From Acidobacteriaceae bacterium KBS 83 (GTDB lineage Bacteria; Acidobacteriota; Terriglobia; Terriglobales; Acidobacteriaceae), in contig KB906738.1 in assembly GCA_000381585.1 (NCBI GenBank), positions 248,001 to 312,000 of the forward strand: a stretch of 64,000 nt of DNA, read 5' to 3'. Positions 1-8,401 of the stretch are shown here, piece after piece; the first letter of the stretch is position 1; every line of letters begins with the position of its first letter. A program made the translations under genes and the position numbers. The notes below the pieces were generated by a model. It did not search any database and was not told the DNA's origin. It saw nothing but the letters and a program-made list of their open reading frames with translations.

Positions 1-2053
1 TGCCTGGCAGCCGCAGCGCGTCAAGGTTGTGCAAAGCAGTGTGGGCTCTGTCCGCGGCGCTGTTGCCGTAGCGGAGCCGCAAAGTCTCAGCGTCCTCACC
101 GCAGCCTCAGAGGCTGCGCCACAGATGCTGCGCGACATGCTCAACATTCGCGCGGCAGGTCCTTCCCTGGCGGAAGATTCTATTGAGTCGACACCCGAGA
201 TCACGCGCCGCTTCATCGCCTCTGCCATGTCGCTTGGCTCGCTCAGTCCGGAGGCCCATGGCACGATCACCGAGGCAATGAATATCCTCGGCGCACGTTC
301 GAACACCGGTGAAGGTGGCGAGGATCCGGCCGTGTGGGCGCCCGATCCTCTCACCGGCGGTCGCGGCCTGCACAACAACAAGATCAAGCAACTCGCCTCC
401 GGGCGCTTTGGGGTCACCGCTGAGTACCTTGCTAACGCGGAAGAGATCGAGATCAAGATCGCGCAGGGCTCGAAGCCTGGCGAAGGCGGCCAACTCCCGG
501 CGCACAAAGTCACGGAGCTGATCGCACGTCTCCGCCACGCGCAACCCGGCGTCATGCTCATTAGTCCGCCGCCGCACCATGACATCTACTCAATCGAAGA
601 CCTGGCGCAACTCATCTACGACCTCAAGCGCGTCAATCCCCGCGCTGCCATCGGGGTCAAGCTGGTCTCCTCTTTTGGTGTGGGCACCATCGCGGCGGGC
701 GTCGCCAAGGCCTTCGCGGACTACATCGTCATCGCCGGCCACAGCGGCGGAACCGGCGCTTCGCCGCTCTCCAGCATCAAGCACGCAGGCAATCCCTGGG
801 AGCTGGGCCTCGCGGAGGCGCAGCAGTCGCTTCTTGCAGAGGGTCTTCGCGGCCGTGTGCGTCTGCGCTGCGATGGCGGTCTTCAGACCGCGCGAGATGT
901 CCTGATCGCTGCCATGCTCGGCGCGGATGAATTTGCTTTCGGTACCGCGGTGCTCGTCGCGATGGGCTGCGACATGGCGCGGCAGTGTCACCTCAACACC
1001 TGCCCCACCGGCATCGCTACCCAAAAACCCGAGCTGCGCGCGAAGTTCCGCGGCAAGCCCGAACACATCATCCGCTTCTTCGAAGGCCTCGCAGGCGATC
1101 TGCGTCACATGCTCGCCGGATTGGGCCTCGCAACTCTCGGCGATGCGGTGGGCCGCGCCGATCTGCTCGAGCAGACTCGCCGCATCGGTGCCCTCGATCT
1201 CACCCGCATGCTTGCAGCTCCGGTAGATGGTGTGCGTGCGTGGGCCGGACAGCGCAACGTGCGCCCCCAGACAGATACTCCGGTAGACGACCAGTGGCTC
1301 GAGCCAGCGCTCGCCGCTGCGCGCGAGGGCAAGCCCTTCTCTATCAGCGGCGAAATCGCAAACAGTGACCGCGCGGTCGGCGCCCGCATAGCAGGCCAGA
1401 TCGCGCTGGAACGCTTGCACCATCGCGAGCCGGCGGCGCCCATCGAGATCGAACTGCAGGGTGTCGCCGGCCAGTCTTTTGGTGCCTTTGCCGTCCCGGG
1501 CATGCGGCTCGTCTTCGAAGGACTGGCCAATGACTTTGTCGGCAAGAGCCTCAGCGGTGGGGAGATTGTTCTTCGCGCCGAGGGCGATGCTGCGCGCGAA
1601 AGCTCCCACCATGTCCTCCTCGGCAATGTCGCGTTGTACGGCGCTACCGCAGGCCGCCTGCTTGCTGCCGGACGTGCTGGCGAACGCTTCGCAGTCCGCA
1701 ACTCCGGTGCAACCGCTGTCGTCGAAGGCGTGGGCGATCACGGTTGCGAATACATGACCGGGGGCGCCGTGCTGGTGCTGGGCCGGGCGGGACAGAACTT
1801 CGGAGCGGGCATGACCGGCGGCATCGCCTGGGTGCTCGATGAGGACGGCAGCTTTGTCAGCGAGCAGCGCTATCACGCCGACTTTCTTGTGGCATCGTCG
1901 CTCGCAGACGATCCGGAATCGGCGGCACAGGTCTACGAGCTACTGAGCATTCACGCAGCAGCCGCGCTGAGTCAGCGAGCTGAGGTCCTGCTTGTCGATT
2001 GGGAGTCCACGCAGCGCAGGCTCGTCAAACTCACGCCGCGCCCGCAAGCCTGA
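1..2053 (+). CDS. gltB: Glutamate synthase (GOGAT) large subunit, C-terminal part
   Basis: Truncated by the left edge; the reading frame is open from base 2, giving about 683 visible residues. It carries the FMN-binding synthase core (SFGVGTIAAGVAKAFADY followed by GHSGGTGASPL), the cysteine cluster that binds the 3Fe-4S centre (MGCDMARQCHLNTCPTGI, bases about 962-1015), and the C-terminal right-handed beta-helix domain with GGAVLVLG and GAGMTGG repeats. The enzyme transfers the glutamine amide group to 2-oxoglutarate to make two glutamates. It converges on glnD with a 10-bp gap, so the whole 1-6.5 kb block concerns nitrogen assimilation. The N-terminal glutaminase domain lies outside the window. 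The family assignment is secure. Confidence 0.96.
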   Translation, partial: AWQPQRVKVVQSSVGSVRGAVAVAEPQSLSVLTAASEAAPQMLRDMLNIRAAGPSLAEDSIESTPEITRRFIASAMSLGSLSPEAHGTITEAMNILGARSNTGEGGEDPAVWAPDPLTGGRGLHNNKIKQLASGRFGVTAEYLANAEEIEIKIAQGSKPGEGGQLPAHKVTELIARLRHAQPGVMLISPPPHHDIYSIEDLAQLIYDLKRVNPRAAIGVKLVSSFGVGTIAAGVAKAFADYIVIAGHSGGTGASPLSSIKHAGNPWELGLAEAQQSLLAEGLRGRVRLRCDGGLQTARDVLIAAMLGADEFAFGTAVLVAMGCDMARQCHLNTCPTGIATQKPELRAKFRGKPEHIIRFFEGLAGDLRHMLAGLGLATLGDAVGRADLLEQTRRIGALDLTRMLAAPVDGVRAWAGQRNVRPQTDTPVDDQWLEPALAAAREGKPFSISGEIANSDRAVGARIAGQIALERLHHREPAAPIEIELQGVAGQSFGAFAVPGMRLVFEGLANDFVGKSLSGGEIVLRAEGDAARESSHHVLLGNVALYGATAGRLLAAGRAGERFAVRNSGATAVVEGVGDHGCEYMTGGAVLVLGRAGQNFGAGMTGGIAWVLDEDGSFVSEQRYHADFLVASSLADDPESAAQVYELLSIHAAAALSQRAEVLLVDWESTQRRLVKLTPRPQA

Positions 2054-2063
2054 TGAGCCAACC

Positions 2064-4655
2064 TTAACGTGCCATCGCCGCAGTCGGCCGGAGTGTCTGG
2101 ATGGCTGCGGTCAGCTCGTCAGCAAGCCGGGCCTTGAGCGCATCATCGAGGGGCCGCTTGGACTCGGTTAGATAAAAGACGTCCACGGCAAGTTCGCCTT
2201 CCGTGTCGATGAGCGCGACGCGAATATCGCAACCCAGCGTCGCGATCACAGAGGCAATCGTGCGCAGCAGGCCCGGACCATCCTGGGCCACCACCTGCAT
2301 TACCGTGCTCGCGCTCGAAGCGGTGTCATCGAAAGAGATGCGCGTCTCCACCCGCATCTTCACCGGCAGCATGTGCATGTGCCGTCGCGCCCGCATTAGC
2401 CCGTCCACCGATGCCCGCTTGGTCACCGCATCCATCACCTTCTGCGTAAAGCGCCCAAATTCTGATGGGTTCAACTCAAGCGTGCCGAAGGAATCCGCAA
2501 AGAGAAAGCTGTCCACCACAATGCCTGCATCGTTTGCAAACGCCTCAGCCTTGACGATGTTCATGCCTAGCGCGGAAAGCGTACCCGCCACATCGGCGAA
2601 AAGCATGGGCCGGTCCTTCGCAATCAGCACCACCTCGAAAAGGTGCCTCGTCTTACGTAGCGAAAGTTGTGCCGGTTGCTGTTCGAGATGGCTCGACATT
2701 TCCAGGTGCGCGAGGATCTGCTCCGGCAGCCGTGTTTGCACGTAGCGCTGGGGCAGTCCTTCGAGGAAGCGCTGCATCTGCTCTTTCCTGTCGGGCACCA
2801 GCGCCGTGATACGTCGCAGCAGCGCGGGATCAACCGACGCATGGTAGCGTTCCTCGTCCACATTGCGGTCCATCCAGTTCGACGTCGCGATGAAGAGCTG
2901 CCACAGATTCTCCGCCTTCCACGGCGTCAGCGCCTCCGGATTCACCGCGCGCACATCGGCATACGTCATCAGGCACAGCATGCGCAGCCGCATCGGAGTA
3001 GTTACTTTTTCTGCGAGTGCCCGCAGCGTTTCCGGATCGAAGATATCGCGCCGCAGTGCCGCGGACATCGCAAGATGATCGCGCACCAGCGCCAGCACAA
3101 TTTCGCGCTCCTCGCTCTCGAACTCCAGCCGATCGAGCACCGCCTCCGCCAACTCGCCGCTCTGCATCGTGTGGTCACCGCTGCGGCTCGCCTTGCCCGT
3201 GTCGTGCAGCAGCAACGCCAGCAGCAGCAGGTCCAGCCGGTCGATCTCCTCCAGCAGACCGGAGAAGCGCCTTTCCCAGTCCTGCGCGACATCGCGCAGC
3301 GCATGCACATTCTCAATCGTGAGGAAGGTGTGCTCATCCACCGTATAACGATGATAGGAATCGCGAATCACCAGTGCATCTATGCCATGAAACTCCGGCA
3401 CCAGCATCTCCAGCACGCCCAATGTGTGCATGGTGCGCAGCGCCTGGGCTGCGTGACGTCCCAGCAGAATGCGTTGCAGTCCCGCTCGAAGAAACGGTCC
3501 CTCGGGCAGATGCAGGTTCAAGAGCGGCAGCGCATCGCTGATGGTTGACTCGGCACGCACCGTGAGCCGCGATCCCTGCTCCGCAATTTCTGCGAAGACG
3601 CGCAGCATGGACTCAGGATCGAAATGCATCTCCTCGTCTTCCAGATCGATGCGCCCGTCTGCCAGCACAAATGGCGTTCCCTCGATAGCGAGCTTGCGCC
3701 GCCGTCGCGCGAAAAAGGGACGCGTCGCAGGCGGTTGCTCCAGCAGCGGAGCCACGCTGCGCAAAATCGTGCGCGCATGCCGGTAGTAGGTGCGCATCCA
3801 GTACGCGGGATCGGCCGTGCCGCCGGTTTCAAGGCCGATGCTCATTGCACCCGCTTCGTCCTGCGCATGCCAGCTCAGGATGTTGTCGTCCCGGTGTGCG
3901 CGCAGGTGTAGAAAACAACGCGTCGCCGTCATGAACTCGACCGCCGCCTGCACCTCGGGCTCCGGCATCAGGTCTCCGCTGCTCGGCCACGTCTTTGTAT
4001 CGCGGATTCTGGTCAATGCCGTACACCACTGCGCCACGTGGTGATCGCGCAGTCCGCCGGGTGCTTCCTTCACGTTCGGTTCGAGATGGAAGATTGTTCC
4101 GCCAAAGCGGGCGTACCTGTCATAGAGCGACTTTTGCAGAAGCCGCTGAATCGTATCCGCCTCGCGCGCAATGAGTGCAGGAAGGACCTTTTCCGTGAGC
4201 CCGCCGTACGGCGCCGGATCGCCGCTTACCAGTCGTCGATCCAGCAGCGAAAGAGTGAACTCAAAGTTCTCGGCCGAGAAGCGATCGCATTCCCGCACAC
4301 TGCGGGTGATCGTACTGGCTCGCAGACCCGCATCCCACAGTATTTGGCTGATAGTACGGATCAACTCGCGCGAGCTGGACTCGACGCGCGCATCCGTGCA
4401 AAGAAACATCAGGTCGATGTCGGAGTAAGGAAAAAGTTCGCGCCGTCCATAACCGCCCGTCGCCACCAGCGCGATGTGTCGCGAGGAACCACCCAGCAGC
4501 GACCACAGACTGGTCACCAGTGTATCCACCAGCGATGTCCGCCGCCGTAGACATGCAGCACCATCGCCATTGCGCGCAAATGAGGCTTCCAGGGCAGCGA
4601 ACTCCGTGCGATAGTACTCTGCCGCGGCGCTGACTGAAGCCAGTGGCTGCGTCAT
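2064..4655 (-). CDS. glnD: Bifunctional [protein-PII] uridylyltransferase / uridylyl-removing enzyme
   Basis: 863 residues, the usual GlnD length. The nucleotidyltransferase motif GGYGRRELFPYSDID lies at about residues 67-81 with the two metal-binding aspartates. An HD phosphohydrolase domain follows in the middle (LLLHDTGKA), and two ACT domains fill the C-terminus (MLFADVAGTLSALGMNIVKA; DGPGLLRTIASVIATLGCDI). It attaches or removes UMP on PII according to glutamine level. It is the last gene of amt-glnB-glnD, 41 bp after glnB. The ATG follows GGAGGAGG; a second, out-of-frame ATG sits 8 nt upstream and hits a stop after two codons, which might slightly dampen initiation (inference). Confidence 0.96.
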   Translation of the reverse strand: MTQPLASVSAAAEYYRTEFAALEASFARNGDGAACLRRRTSLVDTLVTSLWSLLGGSSRHIALVATGGYGRRELFPYSDIDLMFLCTDARVESSSRELIRTISQILWDAGLRASTITRSVRECDRFSAENFEFTLSLLDRRLVSGDPAPYGGLTEKVLPALIAREADTIQRLLQKSLYDRYARFGGTIFHLEPNVKEAPGGLRDHHVAQWCTALTRIRDTKTWPSSGDLMPEPEVQAAVEFMTATRCFLHLRAHRDDNILSWHAQDEAGAMSIGLETGGTADPAYWMRTYYRHARTILRSVAPLLEQPPATRPFFARRRRKLAIEGTPFVLADGRIDLEDEEMHFDPESMLRVFAEIAEQGSRLTVRAESTISDALPLLNLHLPEGPFLRAGLQRILLGRHAAQALRTMHTLGVLEMLVPEFHGIDALVIRDSYHRYTVDEHTFLTIENVHALRDVAQDWERRFSGLLEEIDRLDLLLLALLLHDTGKASRSGDHTMQSGELAEAVLDRLEFESEEREIVLALVRDHLAMSAALRRDIFDPETLRALAEKVTTPMRLRMLCLMTYADVRAVNPEALTPWKAENLWQLFIATSNWMDRNVDEERYHASVDPALLRRITALVPDRKEQMQRFLEGLPQRYVQTRLPEQILAHLEMSSHLEQQPAQLSLRKTRHLFEVVLIAKDRPMLFADVAGTLSALGMNIVKAEAFANDAGIVVDSFLFADSFGTLELNPSEFGRFTQKVMDAVTKRASVDGLMRARRHMHMLPVKMRVETRISFDDTASSASTVMQVVAQDGPGLLRTIASVIATLGCDIRVALIDTEGELAVDVFYLTESKRPLDDALKARLADELTAAIQTLRPTAAMAR

Positions 4656-4696
4656 CGCATGACCTCCTCCTCGCGCGTGTGCTTCGCGTCGGAGCC

Positions 4697-5062
<366 letters not shown>

Positions 5063-6454
5063 TCAGGCCCAATCGTATCCCTCTTCGCCGTGCTGCGTTA
5101 CATCCATGCCCTCCATCTCGTGCTCCGGCGACATGCGCAACCCGATGACGAGATCGACCAGCTTCAGCAGCACGAGCGTGCCGATTACTGATAGCACAAT
5201 CGCAATCAGGATGCCTACGATCTGGTTTCCCAGCTGCCCCCAATGGCCGTCAATCACTCCTACCGGCAGCGTCTTCCCCGCCGCGTCTTTGAAGACCGGA
5301 TTGATGATGCTCGAAGCGAACACGCCGGTCAGCAGCGCTCCCAGCGTGCCGCCCACACCGTGCACGCCGAATGCATCGAGCGAATCGTCATATCCGAACC
5401 GCTGCTTCACCACGGCGACCATGACGTAGCAGACCAGACCGGCAAGCGCTCCGATGACGAGCGACGACATCGGCTGCACAAAGCCTGCGGCTGGCGTGAT
5501 TGCAACCAACCCGGCGACCGCACCCGAAATCCCACCTAGTGCGCTCGGCTTGCCCTGGCGGATCCACTCCGCCACTATCCACCCGATCGCCGCCGACGCG
5601 GCGCCCAGATGCGTGTTCACGAAAGCGCTCGTGGCCAACGGACCGGAGGAGAGCGCCGAACCCGCGTTGAATCCAAACCAGCCCACCCACAGCAGACACG
5701 CGCCAATAAAGCTCAGTACCACCGAATGCGGCGCCATCTTCACCGCGGGATAACCCACACGCTTGCCCAGATAGAGCGCGCACACCAGCGCCGAGATGCC
5801 GGACGTGATGTGCACCACTGTTCCGCCCGCAAAGTCCAGGCATGGGAACTTGCCGCCCGAAGCATTCAGGAGGCCGCCTTGGCCCCACACCATGTGGGCC
5901 ATCGGGTCATACACCACAATGGACCACAGCACAGTGAAAACCACCATCGCGCTGAACTTCATCCGCTCCGCGAAGGCGCCCGTAATCAGCGCCGGCGTAA
6001 TAATGGCAAACATCATCTGGTAAATCATGTAGGTCTGCGCGGGAAAGGCTGCATAAGCCAGATCCGGGGTGGTACCGACGCCATGCAGAAAGAGGTGATG
6101 CAAGCCGCCGATGAAGCTCGTCCCAGCGTCGAACGCAAGACTGTAACTGAACAGCGCCCAGGTTATAGAGATGATCGCCATCATGGCGAAGCTCTGCATC
6201 ATCGTGCCAAGTACGTTTTTCTTGCGCACTAGGCCGCTGTAGAAGAGAGCGAGACCGGGGCCCGTCATCATCAACACCAACGCAGAACTCACCAGCATCC
6301 ACGTGTTGTCCGCAGACATCTTTGCATCTGCGACTGCTTGCTTCAGTGCGCCAACATCTGCCGCGCTCGGCACACCCGCCGCCTGCGCATGGGCCCACAC
6401 TGGCAGCAATGCCGCCCCCACCACCATCCCACAACACTTCACCAAAGAACGCAT
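5063..6454 (-). CDS. amt: Ammonium transporter (Amt family)
   Basis: 463 residues from the chosen start. An in-frame extension upstream to 6565 exists, but the ATG at 6454 has a GGGAG site at good spacing and begins a clear signal sequence (MRSLVKCCGMVVGAALLPVW). About eleven membrane helices follow. The conserved pore histidines lie in TVVHITSGISAL and DAFGVHGVGG, and FYSGLVRKKN is the typical first-helices motif. It conducts ammonium/ammonia into the cytoplasm and is gated by PII. First gene of the amt-glnB-glnD operon. The signal peptide agrees with an N-out topology. Confidence 0.95.
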   Translation of the reverse strand: MRSLVKCCGMVVGAALLPVWAHAQAAGVPSAADVGALKQAVADAKMSADNTWMLVSSALVLMMTGPGLALFYSGLVRKKNVLGTMMQSFAMMAIISITWALFSYSLAFDAGTSFIGGLHHLFLHGVGTTPDLAYAAFPAQTYMIYQMMFAIITPALITGAFAERMKFSAMVVFTVLWSIVVYDPMAHMVWGQGGLLNASGGKFPCLDFAGGTVVHITSGISALVCALYLGKRVGYPAVKMAPHSVVLSFIGACLLWVGWFGFNAGSALSSGPLATSAFVNTHLGAASAAIGWIVAEWIRQGKPSALGGISGAVAGLVAITPAAGFVQPMSSLVIGALAGLVCYVMVAVVKQRFGYDDSLDAFGVHGVGGTLGALLTGVFASSIINPVFKDAAGKTLPVGVIDGHWGQLGNQIVGILIAIVLSVIGTLVLLKLVDLVIGLRMSPEHEMEGMDVTQHGEEGYDWA

Positions 6455-6731
6455 CCGGCTCCCTTCGAGCAGAAGTTGAGTCTGGGTCGCCGGACTACGC
6501 AGGGAGTACGGCAGATCATGCTCCGACCAGACAACATGACACGAAGACCCCAAGAAACAACTCACCGGATGCGACAGGGATCGCGGTGTTTAGAAAAATG
6601 TGGGGTTCTTGATACTCTGTCACATTTCGGCGCCGGCGCAAAGCGTCCTGTGCTGGTTCATTCGTCTTCTTCAGACTCTGTTCTTTGCCCAAATGCGCAG
6701 CACGTCTCTACACGGCCGCATCCTATTGCGT

Positions 6732-6763
6732 GATTTTCGCTCACCGGAAGTGAGCCGAAAATC
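6732..6763. other. Strong imperfect hairpin in a divergent intergenic region
   Basis: GATTTTCG (6732-6739) pairs with CGAAAATC (6756-6763), and CTCAC (6740-6744) pairs with GTGAG (6750-6754). This leaves a CGGAA loop and one bulged C, a 13-bp stem. No annotated gene ends here, so a terminator role is unlikely unless an untranslated RNA is present. Confidence 0.55.
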
Positions 6764-6852
6764 TCTTGTATCCCGTCCAGCTGTTCCGCTCGACAAGCCC
6801 CTCGAGGAGCCATCGTTTGAACGAAAGCTCTGAGGACACTCTGCTGGTACCG

Positions 6853-6971
6853 TATACCGTGTTCACAAAAAGGTGTAACCGTCGAAACAAGGCCGGATGT
6901 AGTTTTTCCGTCAAGAAAAGCTGCTCCCTCGTGGCTCTTAGTCAGGACACGGTATTTGTGAAAACGGTATA
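6853..6971. mobile_element. Small non-coding element with 17-bp terminal inverted repeats (copy A)
   Basis: The ends TATACCGTGTTCACAAA (6853-6869) and TTTGTGAAAACGGTATA (6955-6971) are inverted repeats matching at 16 of 17 positions, enclosing about 85 bp of non-coding sequence. The right end, the block aggtgtaacc and the block tttccgtcaaga recur in the same order at 12.4-12.5 kb (copy B). The architecture is MITE-like. No clear target-site duplication is visible. It ends 20 bp before the start of the ArsB-like gene, so it could contribute to that gene's leader. Confidence 0.6.
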
Positions 6972-6991
6972 GCCCGAGGAGCACGACCCCT

Positions 6992-8239
6992 TTGCCCCAT
7001 TCCGCCGCCGCTTTCACCTGGATGCTCTCGCTCGGCAGCATTCTGCTCATGCTTCTCCGTCCCCGCGGCATCGCGGAGGCATGGTGGATTGGTGGCGGTG
7101 CGCTCCTCCTCGTGCTCACGCGGCTATTGCCGATCGCAGGCGCGGAGCGTGCAATTCGCGAGGGTCTGGATGTCTATCTCTTTCTCATCGGGATGATGCT
7201 GCTCGCCGAGACCGCTCGTCTCGAGGGGGTCTTCGACTGGGTTGCAGGAATCGCGGTCAGTCATGCGCGCGGCTCAGCAGCCCGGCTTTTCTTACTCATC
7301 TATCTCGCTGGCACCATCGTCACCATCTTTCTCTCGAATGATGCGACCGCCGTCGTCCTTACCCCCGCAGTGCTCGCAGCGGTTCGCCGGGCCAGGGTGC
7401 AGCCGCGGTCCTATCTGCTCATCTGCGCACTCATCGCCAACTCTGCCAGCTTCGTCCTGCCCATCTCCAATCCCGCTAACCTCGTCATCTTCGACGCCAA
7501 GATGCCACCACTGCCGAGCTGGCTACGTGTTTTCCTGCTGCCGTCACTCGTATCCGTGCTCGCCACTTACTTAATCTTGTACTTTTTATTTCGCTCCGAA
7601 ATCGCAAATAATATTGAGGATTCACCACGATCTCCGGCTTTGACAGAAACCGGAAAAGCCGCGCTTGCCGGCATCGCCCTCTCAGCCGTCGTTCTTCTGG
7701 TCGCCTCAGGCTTGGGGTGGCAGCTCGGAGCACCCACCTGTGCTGTCGGGTTATTGGCTGTTCTCATCGTCAGCTTCCGTGACCGACGCGCAGCGCTCAC
7801 AGTAGTCCGTGGCGTCTCCTGGTCCGTTGTGCCGCTGGTTGCCGGACTCTTCATGATCGTCGAGGCGCTCAATCGAGGCGGTTTGCTACAAATGGTCGAA
7901 CGGGGATTGCGGTGGGCCGCCGGGCTTCATACTCGGGCAGGCAAACTTGCTGCAGGGTTCGCTGTCGCCCTGCTATCGAATGGCATGAACAACCTTCCCG
8001 TCGGCCTCGCGAGCGGCACTGCGCTGCGCCACGCGGATCTCAGCGGTGCCATCCAGCATGCCGTTCTGATCGGCGTTGATCTCGGCCCGAACCTCTCTGT
8101 CACCGGCTCCCTTGCCACCATTCTTTGGCTCATCGTCTTGCGTCGAGATGGCCTAGAGATCACGGCATGGGAGTTTCTGAAGGTCGGGATGATCGTAATG
8201 CCCGTAGCGCTGCTGTTGAGCCTGCTTGTCCTTTTTTGA
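6992..8239 (+). CDS. ArsB/SLC13-like anion or arsenite transporter
   Basis: 415 residues with about ten membrane helices in the ion-transporter superfamily fold. Two re-entrant loop signatures are visible: FLSNDATAVVLTPAVLA and ANSASFVLPISNPANLVIF, which match the ArsB/NhaD pattern. The substrate cannot be read from sequence; arsenite efflux or dicarboxylate transport are both possible, and no arsR, arsC or arsA lies nearby. I chose the TTG at 6992 because GAGGAG lies about 11 nt upstream; the ATG at 7022 would remove ten residues. The inverted-repeat element ends just upstream. Confidence 0.75.
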   Translation: MPHSAAAFTWMLSLGSILLMLLRPRGIAEAWWIGGGALLLVLTRLLPIAGAERAIREGLDVYLFLIGMMLLAETARLEGVFDWVAGIAVSHARGSAARLFLLIYLAGTIVTIFLSNDATAVVLTPAVLAAVRRARVQPRSYLLICALIANSASFVLPISNPANLVIFDAKMPPLPSWLRVFLLPSLVSVLATYLILYFLFRSEIANNIEDSPRSPALTETGKAALAGIALSAVVLLVASGLGWQLGAPTCAVGLLAVLIVSFRDRRAALTVVRGVSWSVVPLVAGLFMIVEALNRGGLLQMVERGLRWAAGLHTRAGKLAAGFAVALLSNGMNNLPVGLASGTALRHADLSGAIQHAVLIGVDLGPNLSVTGSLATILWLIVLRRDGLEITAWEFLKVGMIVMPVALLLSLLVLF

Positions 8240-8353
8240 GACCGCCTACCACCGTTAGACTTGTCACTTCTCCTCCCATCTATGCGGGCACTCGTGATAG
8301 CGTCAGCCTCATCGACGCCGTGCCCCCGCGGCTGAATAGCAATTCGGTTTGCT

Positions 8354-8367
8354 TAGACCGCGGTCTA
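8354..8367. promoter_or_regulatory. Perfect 14-bp palindrome upstream of the LssY_C gene
   Basis: TAGACCGCGGTCTA is fully self-complementary and lies 35 bp before the start of the downstream gene. It could be an operator. Its half-site TAGACCGC also matches the outer end of the repeat copy at 12.5 kb, so it may instead be a collapsed remnant of that element. No function is shown. Confidence 0.4.
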
Positions 8368-8401
8368 CGCATATATCGAAAATGCTCTGGAGGAGGCACG
8401 A

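Larger units (their letters stand above)
6455..6991. other. Divergent intergenic region, 537 bp, no convincing gene
   Basis: This stretch separates amt (minus) from an ArsB-like gene (plus). No reading frame here resembles a known family. It holds a strong hairpin at 6732-6763 and an inverted-repeat element at 6853-6971, listed separately. I saw no convincing sigma-54 promoter (TGGCAC-N5-TTGCA type) upstream of amt; GG-N10-GC pairs occur but none fits the full consensus. Confidence 0.7.

Noticed and set aside
590-1876. 428-codon minus-strand frame inside gltB
   Set aside because: It is fully antisense to the strongly conserved GOGAT core. Long shadow frames are expected in GC-rich DNA, and the translation resembles no family.
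6455-6700. Sigma-54 promoter upstream of amt
   Set aside because: Only the bare GG-N10-GC spacing occurs; the remaining consensus bases do not fit.
6658-7119. 153-codon minus-strand frame over the amt-arsB gap
   Set aside because: It spans the inverted-repeat element and the ArsB-like start, lacks a family match and has no clear ribosome site.
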